NCBI GenBank assembly: GCA_947561395.2
Contig: OX387192.1
Coordinates: 1,240,001-1,304,000 of the forward strand
Source: Buxus sempervirens
Taxonomy: Eukaryota; Streptophyta; Magnoliopsida; Buxales; Buxaceae
Length of the DNA: 64,000 nt
Direction of reading: 5' to 3'
The notes beneath the pieces are model-generated. The model searched no databases. It was not told the DNA's origin and worked only from the letters and a program-made list of their open reading frames with translations. Positions 37,277 to 50,390 of the stretch are shown piece by piece. Every line of letters starts with the position of its first letter. Positions within the stretch are counted from its first letter, which is position 1. The translations under genes and the position numbers were made by a program.

Positions 37277-37530
37277 ACTTAATGTATCCGGACTTCAAGT
37301 CCGGATACACTAAGGCTCCTTTGTATCCGGACTTCAAGTCCGGATACACTAAGGCTCCTTTGTATCCGGTCTTCAAGCCCGGATACAAACACAATCATTT
37401 GAAAATTAAATGTCGCTGCGAGCTTGTTGGTCAAGTGGCGTGAATCCTGCAGAAATATCTTCATATATCCGGTCTTCATGTCCGGATATGAAGGAGAGGC
37501 TGTGTATCCGGTATACATGACCGGATACAA
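37277..37530. repeat. first palindrome array of LTR E3
   Basis: Five hairpins of the form TGTATCCGGACT/AGTCCGGATACA. The first three are in tandem with a CTAAGGCTCCTT spacer (37281-37386) and two lie at 37466-37530. The array sits just upstream (minus strand) of the TATA box. Confidence 0.78.
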
Positions 37531-38358
37531 ATCGAAAAATTACGGATTTGCCCTTCGACTTGACCGATTCGACCGATTTGACACTTTTGGATATCTACGG
37601 ATTGCCCCGTACGAATTTTTGTTTAGTCCCTGAGATTTTTGGATATTTAAGATTTAGCCCCGAGATATTTTGCTGCGTTGGCTGCCACGTGTGCAGTTCC
37701 TGCGCCACGCGTGCAGTTTCCGGCTTTTGTTGCCCGGAAACTTCGATAGCTCATATCTCTTTCATCTGATCTCCGATTTGAGCAAACTCAATTGAGTTGA
37801 ACTCGTATCGGAGCCCTCTATTCGATGACATGGGGTTAAGCACTTGGCACGGGGTACGAGGAAAAGTCAACTTTCGGCTCATTCTCAAGTTTGACCGCCC
37901 GCAGAACCCTCATCCGGACTCCGATTCCAGCAAACTCAGTTGCGTTGGAGCCGTGTCGAGATTCTCTATCCATTGAGATGAAGCATGGTGGCCAATTTTC
38001 TCTTGATCAAAAGGTCAATTTTTAATCCCTCAGGGTTTGACTTTTCTGCTGTCTTTTATCACATTTTTTCTCTTTTATTTGGTTTGATCAAAATTTGGGT
38101 GCTTACACTTGGCAACCACCTTGTGTGGGTGAATGGGAGTGCCTAACATCTTCCCCGTTTATAATCTAATCCCCTTACCCATCTCTGGATTTTATTTTCA
38201 AGTAGGGTTATTTTACTCTAGTTTTGCCTTTTTGCTTATTTCGATGATTTTGGTGTCCATTCACACCTAAAAAGAATGGTGGCGACTCTTCCATTTTATG
38301 AATCCCGTGTGATGACCAGAAAGTCACTGGATTGATTTTTCCCATGTCTAACAGTTAC

Positions 38359-40037
38359 ATGTTACATGTAGCTTATATAGTCCCGTGTGGGCACTTGATC
38401 CTTATCCTTCTTTCCACATTTAAATATTTGGTATTTCAATAATGAATAAGGCAATTTAAAATTAAGAGTTCCCAACCAACCCAACCTACAACGTTAAATT
38501 GGGAGCCACGTTGTGATCCAGAATTTTGTCCCATTTGTTTGCCACCTAAAGTTGGTGTTTCTTTATGGAAAAGGCTCTAGCAAACATCCAAATTTTAATT
38601 TTTCTTTTACGAAGACTAGAAATTTAGAATACTTAAACACGTACATTACATATATGCATTATTAACTACATTGTTAACTACTTTTAAGAAATTTTATGCC
38701 CATCACTACATATTTGTTATCTACCCCCACAACATTCAATCTAACACATGTAAATGGCACATATGCATTATTGGAGGGACCCACAATATATAGTATCGTC
38801 AGAAGGTGAACCAACTGCTCTGCCACCATGCTTTCCTTGGTGTTGCCGTGTGGATTTAGATAGGATCGAGATTTTTTTATTTTATTTTATCGGATTGGCA
38901 GATATAGACTCAGAAGAATTGAAAAAAAAAATATAATAAATAAAACAAAACAAAACAAACAAAAAGGAGAAAGTAAAGAAACAAAAAGCTCATAGCTTAT
39001 TGCGGTATCAACGGAACCTGCAAGGCCGGCCTGAGCAAGGTCTTGATGGTCGTGTTTTTGGGATGATATGAAAACTGATATAATGGCCCCACGAGGAGAT
39101 ATTCAATCATCCTCTTCGCATTACGGACAATCTCTCAATCATATACTCAGCACATTAAATAAGATTTATAATATTTTATTTACACCTGCCAATAAGATGA
39201 CAATATGTTGGCCAAATACGATATTTAGACACGTGTACTTCCATGTGACCCACAAAATATGAACCGGCCAAATTAAAGAAACTGAATAACTCACCAGGCT
39301 CGAGTATAAATTCCACTGCGACGAAAAGATTGAGGACCAACTCCAACACAACGTAACTCAACCATATTATCAGTGGATGCCCCATTTAACTCTCCCCTGT
39401 CCTCCGACAATATAGTAGTGATGACAAGGAGAGGCCAATACCATTGGTTTTGTTGATTTTCTTTGATTTGTTTCTTTTCCCTTTCATTTAGAGGCTGATA
39501 GTATGGGTCAACATCTCTTCATCATTAGGTGACCGTAAATTATTGTATATGAACACATATGCATACAGAATACAAACATACCTTGGCTGACTTTTATCGA
39601 TTGAGGCTTCAACAAATTACGTGTTCACAATCATTGCTATTTGTGAACCTATTAACTAAGAACCTATACCGAAGTACGAACTCTAACCTTTGTATAATTG
39701 CCTGATTTTTCATTTATTATACAAATGTCTTGCAGTACGACAGAGCTAACCACGTCTTGGATTGGATCAGATGCTTAGGGTCAAAATTTGATCTGACTTA
39801 TTGTACTCGTGAGGGTACTGGCCGGCTCTCCCGCATAATATCATATCATACTTGCCATGTGTCAAGTCCGAAAGGGGAAGGGTCCAAAATATTCATAACA
39901 TCTTTAGATTTGAATCATTTGAATGGATCATCCTACTTTTAAGAACATACATAATACATGGTATAATTTTATTGAGAGAGATAATACTCATTTGTCATAT
40001 GATTCTTCCTACTGAGAAGAAAAATAGAAAACAATAA
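38359..40037. other. non-coding spacer, no gene seen
   Basis: AT-rich sequence between solo LTR E1 and a MITE. It contains A-rich and TTTTATTTTAT-like runs around 38870-38960 but no supported gene or complete element. Confidence 0.5.
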
Positions 40038-40154
40038 GAGCTTATTTGGTACAACTTTTCAAAGTTACTTTTTAACTCTTCAAAGTAGAATTTCTTAACT
40101 TTTCTAAATTGAAAAGTTGAAAATTAACTTTAAAAAGTCATACTAAACAGCCTC
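40038..40154. mobile_element. Tourist-like (PIF/Harbinger) MITE
   Basis: 117 bp with inverted ends GAGCTTATTTGGTA and (from the right) GAGGCTGTTTAGTA. Inverted similarity continues over about 45 bp, and the 3-bp duplication TAA lies on both sides (40035-40037, 40155-40157). Non-coding. Confidence 0.8.
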
Positions 40155-40477
40155 TAAGAGAAAGATACGTCCATAAAAATGGGATTAGGTGTGCATACAA
40201 ATTATTATACCTACTTATCAGAATAAGTACTCCATGCAAATCTATCTTGAATGAACATTGGCCTCTAGTTAAAATTCATATATTCATGATAGAGATCAAC
40301 AAAATCATTTATTCATCAAAACATGATCATCTTTGTACCTTTGCTATTGGCTTTTGACACACAGAAATCTTGAAGACGATTGTGATTTGTAGCTATTGCA
40401 ATAGAGCTAGTTAGCACAAGGAATCCCACTAGAAAATTTGTGTGGCCATTTGAGATATTTTCATTTGGTAGTGCATG

Positions 40478-43400
40478 TATGAGACCATGGAAAATCACAT
40501 ATGGGACTTCCTAATCGTCACATGAAATTCACAAAATAAAGGAGTCACCACCATTCATGTTTAAGGTGTGAATGGACACCAAAGTGAGCAAAAAAGAACA
40601 AAATAGAGCTTAAGTAGCTCTAATTTATGGTCTAGCTCAGAGATTGGGTAAAGGGGTTAGGTTATAAGTAGAGAAAGGTATTAGGCACTCCTAATCATCC
40701 ACACAAAGTTGTTGCCATATGCTTATTCATGCTACATATGTGCTTGCCTACAAAAATCACTCAAAAGAATGTAAAAGTAACAAATACATGTGTGATTCCT
40801 CTATATGAGTAATCCAATAGATTCTGGACTCTCTCTATGGATATATCATCTCTAGGACTTCATGATCAAAGTAAAAATCAAGGTAAAACTTGAAGAAAAG
40901 CAAATTAAAACAAATCTAGAAAAATCAACACAAGGTCATGCTATTTGAGCTAGGAATTTCAATCAACCGTAAATCATTCAATTCAAACTCAAATTGAGTG
41001 AAACCAAAACCATTTAAAAGCTTGTATGAATTAGAAAATTCAGTAAAAATTCCAATCAAATCCGATTAAAATTAAAGAAGATATACTTGTTCAAAGTTAC
41101 TATTTTAAAACAATAAAAGTGTTGAGTACCCAACTTTGAAAGCCTATTCGTGGAGATTGACTCCATATAAATCCTTGAAAATTGGTGTGAATGAAATATG
41201 AGGTACCATCTTTCAAATGAAATATGTCTCACTCAAAACTTCATCCATTTGTAGCTTGTATGCGCTCTCAAACATGCTTAGAGGGTCACAGATTGACTCT
41301 GTAACTTACTAATGAGCAGCACAGAGTCAATCAAGCACACAAAACTCAAATCAAAGTGAAATATAATAAAACCAATTGGATTTCAAAATAGACTCATAAA
41401 GTAAGACTCAGAAATTGGAATCACTCAAATCGAAGTTGAAATGAACTTTTGGTGTTCAATCAAAGTGACAAGTTCAACAATCTGTTCTGATCTGACTCAT
41501 CAACTTTAATCAAATGGTTTGAAAACTCGGCTTCATATAAATTGCTCAAATTTTACAGGATTAAACCAGACTTCCTTAGCTTTCACATGCCTCTGGAACC
41601 ATTCAAAAATTCATCCATATGATGAAGTTATGAATGATCCAAGGCAAGGTACAGGTTCTGTCCAGATCTGTAAAAATAAGTAAAAACCAAGACAAAACCC
41701 AGTGTGTGTTTGTTTGATCCATTAGATTTGATTTGAGAAGACTTCAAATGAGTTGAAAATAACCCAGAAACATTTAGGGCATAGATTTGGCTCGGATCTC
41801 TCATTATTTGGAGAGGAAGAGCCAAATCTACCCAAATTGAATGAGATTTGATCAAATCAAGAGAGATTAGACGATAAGGTTTTCTCTAAAAGATTAAAAC
41901 CAATTAAAATCAAATCAAAAAGTCCTGAGAAGTTGCTCTAAGGCCTTTGATCTCAGATCTACTATATTAAGCATAGTAGATCTAAGATTTATGCCTATTT
42001 TGACAAAATCAAGTTATTGTGTGCATTGAATTGTGTAGGAAAACAGATCTGAGGAGAGAATTGAGATCCAATGCTATTGAAGAGCATGGATCTATGTAAT
42101 TCCTTCAAATTTGATACAAAAATTACACACAAACATCAATCACATACAACTATAAGCAAATCATGCAATTATCTCATCAAAATGGTTCTAAACCTAAAGG
42201 ATCCATTCCAATACTTGTTTCCCCTAGCTCTTTCTTCACGTTTTACGGCTAGAGAAGATGCTTAAGGTACTTTAAGCATGGTTTGAGGTTTTAAACACAT
42301 ACAAGGCCTTATCTACAAAAAGGTAGAAGATGAGAGAGTGCTTGAATTGAAATAGAGATTAAAGAGAAGGCTAGAAGCTCACCTTGGTTGCTTGAGGACT
42401 TGAGTGGAGAATTGGACAGAGGTTCCCTTATTTTTCAAGAGCTCTCAATCTTCAAAATCCCAGCTATTTGCTAGAGGAGAGACCCTCTATTTATAGGCAA
42501 GAGCAAGGACAGGGATGTCCCAAGGGTAGACACAAAATCCTTCAAATTCAAGTCTAAGGCATGAATTGGGGGAATTTGATGAATTTCGGAGGCTAATTTG
42601 GGGAATTTAGGCATCCCAGAGAAAGGCTTAAAGGTAAATAAGTGAAAGCTCACTGGGTTTTTCAAATTGAAACAAATCACTTGTAATCGAAAACTTAGTT
42701 CGGCTACACAAAAAAATTTTTCAAATTATATTTCGGTCATAATCAAATATATGTATAACCGAAATCAAATTTCAATTATACATAAAAATTTCATGACCGA
42801 AATTCAAATTCGGTTACACATAAAAACTTTATGACCGAAATTCAAATTTGGTTACACATAAAAACTTCATGACCGAAATTTAAATTCAGTTACACATGAA
42901 ATTGAGTTTGACCGAACTGGGTTTTTGGTTCAAGGCAAAAAAGACTGTCTGCATAGCTTCTGCATAGCCTTGACCCTTACCTGCACAAGCAATATTTATT
43001 TACATGTAATATTATTTAAGTAAATGTCCTCGTATTTTTTAATTTCCATTTACTTAAGATATTACATGTAAATAAGCAAACACTCCCCATTTGAATCCAT
43101 TAAAAATAGTTCTATACCCAAATTCCAAGTGAATAAAAAGTCAACTTTCCAGTTCAAGGCTAAATTTCGATTTTTTAGGTCTAGTAAAAAAATTCAACAT
43201 TTTAATACTAAGGTATTTGTCAAGATTTAAAGGCTCAAAAAATTCATTTATGCAATAACATTGCTAAAAACCTGATTACCGGAAAAAATTATCTTGAAAT
43301 CTTGCCTTAAAAAAATTTCATTTTTTAGGTCAAAAGTCAACAAAATTCAACCGGAAAAGTTTAACTTTGCCTAAAAGATTGAATTTGGGCATTTTCCTTT

Positions 43401-43520
43401 GTAGTTTTGGATTCAAATGGGTTAAGGATCTCAAATCCAATGCTAATAATTGAAAATTTCAATAAGAAATTTCTCTCCTTCGAGATTTATCAAAAATCGT
43501 GCAATTTTGGGGTGTCTACA
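40478..43520 (-). mobile_element. solo LTR E4 of the TGTAGACACCCC family
   Basis: On the minus strand it begins TGTAGACACCCCAAAATTGC and ends GGTCTCATA, where the family has TCTCACA. It is flanked by the perfect duplication GCATG (40473-40477 and 43521-43525). Length 3043 bp. It has a palindrome array near 42680-42910 and a minus-strand TATA box near 42490. No internal region. Confidence 0.83.
42670..42915. repeat. palindrome array in LTR E4
   Basis: About five ~40-bp units with the palindrome CCGAAATTCAAATTCGG (or near variants) separated by TTACACATAAAAACTT. Same position relative to the TATA box as in the other LTRs but a different sequence. Confidence 0.72.
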
Positions 43521-43919
43521 GCATGATGTGTGAATAAATGCTACGTTATTCCATTTAATAGCTAAAATTTAGTCCCAATACAAAGTGGAAATGTGAACAT
43601 GTTTTTCCTTCAACAAAATTGACTACTTTATGTTTTACACTTTTTTTTTTTAATTTTATGAATCATTTATATTTTTTCAGAATGTTTTGAGAGCTCATTC
43701 ATGGTGATTGAACTGTAATGATTTAGCCTAGGAAGTCTGAAGTGGAGCATTATGTTTCATATTATCATAGGATTAGAGAATTTGACACTATAATCCACTC
43801 CATAATTAGAATCCACTTTCGAATTGGGTTTTGGGATTCTTACCTAGATTCTGGGCACCTTACATTGAAATCTCAAATTGTGGTTCTAGGATTCTAGCTA
43901 ATATATTAATTCCATAGGA

Positions 43920-44660
43920 CTTAAAAGTTTATAATATTATGATAAAATATTATATTTTTATTGATAAAATAATAAATAAGCAAATATATAAATATTATAT
44001 AATATAATATCAATTATATTATATAATAAATAATATGCATAATATAATATATAGTATATATTTTAACAATACGTAAGATTACATATATAATATACAAGAC
44101 CATATATTATTATATATAATATAATATAGATAATATATATAATATTAAAATGTTGTAATGTAATATTATATATAATATAATATTAGGTATATAACATTAT
44201 TATAATATAAGATATATTTTGTATTATATATAATACATGTTATGTATTGAAACATAAAAAAATATATATATAAATTTTAATATTAAATAATATATAACCT
44301 AATATATTATAAAATATTGTAAAATATATTGTATATTGTATAATATAAACTCTAGATATTTGATATCTTTCTTTTTGAATGAGATCTCAATTCCATCTAT
44401 GGTTTCATTAGATATCTTACAACAAGAGTCCCTCATTTTTCCAATCCACTTCCTCCACCACTGCAAATCTATATATTACCTATCATATAATATAAAATAT
44501 AATACACATAATGCATATTATAGTAAATTACAAGAAGATTATATAATATATAGTATAAAATACTATTATATTACATCATATTAATATAATATATCATCTA
44601 ACATATTATATATTATAAATACATTATATTATATTGTTCTAATATATAATATATTATTTT
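43920..44660. repeat. very AT-rich block (ATATAAT repeats)
   Basis: Low-complexity TATAATAT sequence. The part from about 44104 recurs at 47770-48130 as the left end of the second tandem unit. Confidence 0.7.
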
Positions 44661-46532
44661 TCTTATGCCATTATTAATATAAAAACAACAAGATCAATCT
44701 TGGAAATTGAGGTAAACCAAATGAGATTGTAGATTCTAGTTGCCTAATTGAATTATTAAATCCAAAGAATCCAAGTAGGTTTCTGGATTCTAAAAATCAA
44801 AATTGAAAAATCTGAATTTTCACAATCCAGATTTTAATATAATCCAAAATCCCTACCAAATGCCCCCTTTATATGTAGAAAGGGTAGGTTTATTGGCCCC
44901 GTAGAGCATAACCGGGCATTCTAGATTTGCACACATTAACACTTCAAAGGATATATTGATTTTGAATTTTGTTAGAAGAGTTAAAAATTAAAGGATACTC
45001 ATTATACAAAGTTACAAACTAGTAGGGTGCACATGCAGTATTGCACACAAGTACAAAGGAAAAGGATGTTAGACGAATGAAAAGTGAAGGAAGAGGTGAA
45101 AGGGAATAGTTGCAAAACTGTTACATTTTGAAGGACTAAGACATGGATGTATATTTAAACCCTATGATAATGGGCTTAATTAACAATGAAATCTAAGGGC
45201 ATGTTGGAAAAAAATGAACACTAATCTTGGCACGATCCCCAAGGGGTGCATCGCGTTATATATAGTATAGATTGCCAAATAGAAGATTGTGGGTGTAGGA
45301 TATCTTTCTTGGAATAAGCATTAGCACAAGCCAATTCCTTGTTGGACAATTGGTGTTACTTAGTCCTCCTAGGCACATGAAAACCCACAAAATCAATTTA
45401 TAACACAAGTGCATGAATTTGGCAAAATAAGCAAAAGCATGATTTACCAAAATCCAATAAAATTAAATGCTCACAAACCAATATTAATTGATCATCAAGT
45501 GCAATTAACTATAAATACGTCTTCAATTGGTATATGTATCATAAGAAAGAAAAATAAATATATCTATACTTTAATGCTCTTGCATGAAGCAACAATATGA
45601 ACATGATGACAATGATAAGCTATGAGAATGAACTTATTGCCCATAACCTTTGATATCTCACAAGCCTTATAAAAAAGTAACATAATGCAAGCATTGATAA
45701 GAGTGATCAGATATTGTATTCGAGCCATCTTATATACATAGTTACACCTCCATTGATCAACTTAAGCTTTTAAGTGCAACAGTTGTTTAACGTTCTCAAT
45801 CTGTCAATAATAAGCGTACTTGTGACAAAAGAAAGGTCATTTTCCATATCATTATCTTTTTATTCTTAAATTTGTTTACTACATGGTTCCGAAATAATCA
45901 TACAAATCTTTATCATATAATTGCTAATAAGGAATACACTCATTCTCTTTTGGACTAGCAATAGATAATAAAGGAAGAAGACTAAGTCACGTTGCGATTT
46001 TGTTGTAACGTCACATGGTTCAAATGTTGAGGCTAACAAATAAATGTATGTAGTTATCGTAAAACAAGCTTCGTGCCACTTGTGACAGCCCATAGTCTAC
46101 AGGCATCCTCTTTAAATAGATGGTTTCGTCTAGTGCGTTTCATGTTACCATCGCAATGTACTGATGAATGCCCGTTGAAATGGGGCCCACACCCCAAAGC
46201 ACACACAGTCGGTAGTATCATTTTATTATTGGCTTTTAGTACCATACTCTCCCTCCTTACCATATATATATAAAAAGAAAAGAAAATGTCCTTAATTGCC
46301 ATAAAACCGACAAACAAAGGAATATTTTCTGCCTTAGTAAGGTAAGCTTTTTGTCATTTAGCTGACAGAGATAGTTGTCTTTACCATCATGATTCCTACT
46401 TTCTTGTCACAAATGCTTGTCTACCTTTTGCATAAAAGGCAATAAAAGGATTTTGCTATGGTGCGGGAAATTTTTTTTGAAACTATACCGAAAACACTAT
46501 AGGCAAGTCAGGGTGTAGGTCCCTATTGAATA

Positions 46533-46539
46533 GGGGGGG

Positions 46540-46578
<39 letters not shown>
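46533..46578. repeat. long poly-G tract in the upstream region of B3-like gene 1
   Basis: Seven G, one C, then 38 G in a row. The duplicate at 50261 has only GGGGGGG at the matching place. Confidence 0.9.
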
Positions 46579-46580
<2 letters not shown>

Positions 46581-46702
46581 GTCATCCTCTGATTGGTCTA
46601 CTTTTTCGGTACCATACAGAGACTTGCAATAAAATTATACATAGCGACAAATTTGTTTCCCACTATAAACTCTACAGAAGAGAAAGGTATTTTACAAGGT
46701 AA

Positions 46703-47286
46703 TTGAATGAAGCTTTCAATTTATCTCTAGGAATGGATCAATGGCAACTTCTATTTGTGAAAGAATTGAAACAAGGAGATCTACATAGAGTGATGCGGTC
46801 TCATAACCTAGACCATACCCCATTTCTAGCAAGCTTTCCCAGTGAAGAATTGAAGACATTGTTTGATCAACATCTAAAGATTGAAGCTTGGTTAGAATCC
46901 GCTGGAGGACAAGAGAAGGGTTGTATGCAACTAAGTTATTATTGTCACCAACGGCCATTGAATGGGATTCCAAGGTTCTATTACAAAATCTATTGGCAAC
47001 AAATTGCACGATCAAACAATCTTAGGCCTGATATGGTTGTTATTGTATCCTATCGATGGCAAGGTGAAAACCTGCATTTGTTGATTGAAAAACAATTGGA
47101 AAGGCCAAGAGGAAGAGAACCTTTTGCTTTAAGAGGTACAAGGTTTTCTTCTTTCTTTCTTTTAATTTGATGATTTTTTTTCCTTTTTTTGGCGGTTCTA
47201 ACAGATTAACCATTCATGCATGCCCTTTAATGTTTAATTAACTTGTTGCAGCTGTAGATACAACCTTGCAGCTTGGACCTTCTTAA
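46703..47286 (+). CDS. B3-like (DUF313-like) protein, copy 1
   Basis: Two exons, 46703-47135 and 47252-47286, joined by a GT/AG intron with phase 1. The product has 155 residues ending ALRAVDTTLQLGPS. The part SEELKTLFDQHLKIEAW, CMQLSYYCHQRP, FYYKIYWQQIARSNNLRPDM and VVIVSYRWQGENLHLLIEK resembles plant B3-like DUF313 proteins (pattern YxLxxxWxxIVxxNxLxxGMxVxLWSFR). That match is from memory and moderate. An ATG at 46733 (MDQWQLL) is an alternative start. A TATAAA lies near 46664. If it is B3-like it would act in the nucleus; function is not known. Confidence 0.6.
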
Positions 47287-49618
47287 TCAAACAAGATGGG
47301 GTGGATCTGATCAGTTGAATGGCAGTTCTATTTATTATTGTGTCCTTTGATGTCAATGGTGGTTTTGATTATATGGATTGCAATTTTTTTTTCTTTTGAA
47401 AACTTAAAGGCATGAATCCAAATCTTAGCTATTATATTTTTGTTGCATTAGTTATTACAAAAGCATGAAATGATGAGATCTTTACCATTTATGTGAAACA
47501 TGAAGTCTCATGTTAAAGTTCATATGTGATCTTTCCCTAAATCATTCAAAGAAAAGAAATGCTTATTCTCTTTTTATTGTGTTGTCCATGGAATGCTTTA
47601 TTTGTCGATTAAGTTTTAATTAGGAAAGTCAGTATACTTGGGAATACATGGAGTAGGGCTGGAGATGAGAAGTCTAGGCATCTTTTGGCATTCATTTTGT
47701 AAATGAGTTCTAGGGCTTGGAACAAGTTGAAGTAACAAAACAAGTGTCTGGTTGCATTTTTCGAATATATATATTATTATATATAATACATGATACATAA
47801 TATATATATAATAAAAAAATATTATAATGTAATATTATGTATAATATAATATATGTTATAGTATTGAAACATAAAAAATACATATAATTCTAATATTAAA
47901 TAATATATAACCTAATATATTATAAAATATGATATATATTGTAAAATATATTGCATATTGTTCGTAATAATATTTTACCTATCATATAATATAAAATATG
48001 ATACACATAATATATATTATATTAAATAACATATAATATTATATAATACATAGGATAAAATACTATTTTATTTCATCATATTAATATAATATATCAGCTA
48101 ACATATTATATATTATAAATACATTATAATATATTATATTTTTCATATCCAATTATTAATATACAAACTACATGATCAATCTCAAAAAATCAAGCTCAAT
48201 GAAATGAGATTCTAGATTCTAGTTACCTAACTGAATTCTTAAATCCAAAGAATCCAAACAAGTTTCTAGATTCTGAAAATCGACATTGAAAATTGGATTT
48301 TCATAATCTAGATTTTAATTAAAATCCCCACCAAATGCCCCCTTTGTATATAAAAGGGCTAGGTTTATTGGCCCCGTAGAGCATAACTAGGCATTCTAGA
48401 TTTGTGCACTTTAACACTTTAGAGGCTATATTGATTTCAAATTTTGTTAGAAGGGTTCAAAATTAAAGGCTACTCATTGTACAAAATAGCAGGGTGGACA
48501 TGCAGTATTGCACGCATGTAGAAAGGAAAAGGATGTTAGACGAATGAAAAGTGAAGGAAGAGGTGAGAGGGAATTGTTGCAAAACTCTTATGTTTTGAAG
48601 GATTAAGGCATAGATTTCTATTTAAAACCTATAATAGTGAAATATAAGGGCACACAGGGAAAAACGAACATTGAACTGGCACGATTCCCAAGGGGTGCCT
48701 CGTGTTATATAGGATAGATTATCAAATAAGCGATGGTGGGTGTAGGATATCTTGCTTGGAATAAGCATTAGCACAAGCCATTTCCTTGTTGGACAACTGG
48801 TGTTACATAAGTCCTCCTACACACATGAAAACCCACAAAATCCAGTTATAACGCAAGTGCATGAATTTGGCAAAACAGACAAAATCATGATTTACCAAAA
48901 TCCAGTAAAACTACTTGCTCACAAACCAATATTAATTGATCATCAAGTGCAATTAACTATAAATACATCTTCAATTAGTATATGTATCATATGAAAGAAA
49001 AATAAATATATCTATAATTTAATGCTATTGCATGAAGCAAAATTAAGAACATGATGACAATGATAAGCTATGCGAATGAACTTTTGCACATAACCTTTAA
49101 TATCTCACAAGCCTTATTAAAAAGCAACATAATGCAAGCATTCATAAGAGTGAAACATGAGATCAATTGTTTTACATTTACATATATAGGTTCTTTGTTG
49201 AGATATTGTATTCGAGCCCTCTTATATACATAGTTATATCTTCATTTATCAACTTAAGCTTTTAAGTGAAACGGTTGTTTAATGTTCTTAATCTATAAAT
49301 AAGAAGCATACTAGTGATAAAAGAAAGGTCATTTTCCACATCATTATCTTTTTATTCTTACAATTCTACTACATGGTTCAAATGTCCGAAATAGTCATAC
49401 GAATCTTTATCATATAATTACTAATAAGGAATACACTCTTTCTCTTTTGGACTAGCAACAGATTATAAAGGAAAAAGGACAAAAATCATGTTGCGATTCT
49501 TTTTTAACGTCACATGGTTCAAATGTTGAGGCTAACAAGCACATGTATGCAGTTATCATACAACTAGCTTTGTGACACTTGTGACAGCCCATAATCTATA
49601 GACAACCTCTTTACATAG

Positions 49619-49840
49619 ATGGGAAGATATCGTTTGCTGCCGCTTACTGCTACTATTCATGCATCGACCATGACATGCTGCCATGTGTAGCATCTCATGG
49701 TTGGATTTTTTTTCATCAAAAAGTATCTTTTTACATTTTCATAAAGGAAAAAAGCTGCAAGCGTTAGATGTTACATGTTTCAACATCTGAATCAAGCAGT
49801 AGTGACAGCTGCAATCAATGGCGGCAGACGATTTCAAACC
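49619..49840. mobile_element. MITE unique to tandem unit 2
   Basis: 222-bp insert flanked by the 8-bp duplication TTACATAG (49611-49618, 49841-49848), with inverted ends around ATCGTTTGCTGCCGC and, from the right, AATCGTCTGCCGCC. Unit 1 has the empty site near 46115-46125. The 8-bp duplication fits hAT. Confidence 0.8.
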
Positions 49841-50390
49841 TTACATAGGTGGTTTCATCTAGTGCATTTCATGGTACCACAATGTATGGATGAAAGCCTG
49901 TGGCAATGGGGGCCAACACCCCAAGGCACACGCAGCCTGTAATATCATGGCATTATCAGCTTTTAGTACCATACTTTCCCTCCTTATCATATATATAAAA
50001 GGAAAAGAAAATGTCCTTAATTGCCATAAAACTGACACACAAAGGAATATTTTCTACCTTAATAAGGAAAGCTTTTTGTCATTTAGCTGACACAGATAGT
50101 TGTCTTTACCATCATGTTTCCTACTTTTCTGTCACATATGCTTATCCTTGTTTTGCATAAAAGGCAATAAAAGGATTTTGCTACGATGCAGGAAATTTTT
50201 TTTCGACACTGTACTGAAAACACTATAGGCAAGTGAGGGTGTGGGACCCTTATTGAATAGGGGGGGTTGTCGTCCTCTGATTGGTCTACTTTTCCGGTAC
50301 CATACATAGACTCGCAAATAAATTACACATAGCAACAAATTTGTTTCCCACTATAAACTCTATAGAAGAGAAAGCTATTTTACAAGGTAA

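Larger units (their letters stand above)
33132..38107 (-). mobile_element. solo LTR E3, nested in E1 and carrying E2
   Basis: Read on the minus strand it begins TGTAAGCACCCAAATTTTGA and ends GGTGCGCACA, flanked by the perfect duplication CTTGG (33127-33131 and 38108-38112). Net length without E2 is about 3.14 kb. It has two palindrome arrays and a TATA box (minus strand, near 37266). No gag or pol was found, so it is a solo LTR or an LTR-like derivative of a family related to but distinct from E1/E2/E4/E5. Confidence 0.78.
27870..38353 (+). mobile_element. solo LTR E1 of the TGTAGACACCCC family, with nested insertions
   Basis: Begins TGTAGACACCCCAAATTGCA and ends CCCATGTCTAACA, flanked by the perfect 5-bp duplication GTTAC (27865-27869 and 38354-38358). 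After removing the nested hAT element and solo LTR E3 with their duplicated sites it is about 2.39 kb. Alignment by eye with E5 (56969-59790) is collinear across both insertion sites, which confirms the nesting. It has a palindrome array, a TATA box at 31320 and a conserved TGCCTAACA...TTCCCC stretch near its end. No internal region, so it is an LTR-LTR recombination product. Similar LTRs occur in Ty3/gypsy Tat/Ogre-type elements; that assignment is an inference. Confidence 0.85.
44104..47766. repeat. tandem segmental duplication, unit 1
   Basis: About 3.66 kb: AT-rich block, then a shared block with TTTATTGGCCCCGTAGAGCA at 44889, promoter region, B3-like gene and 3' flank ending GGTTGCATTTTTCGAATATA. 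The same order is found in unit 2. Confidence 0.82.

Noticed and set aside
43920-44660. ATATAAT block as a possible replication origin or matrix attachment region
   Set aside because: Only base composition supports this; low-complexity expansion is sufficient.
46716-47015. Antisense 99-codon open frame opposite B3-like gene 1 (and its twin at 50404-50703)
   Set aside because: It mirrors the sense gene, is duplicated with it, and has no recognisable domain.
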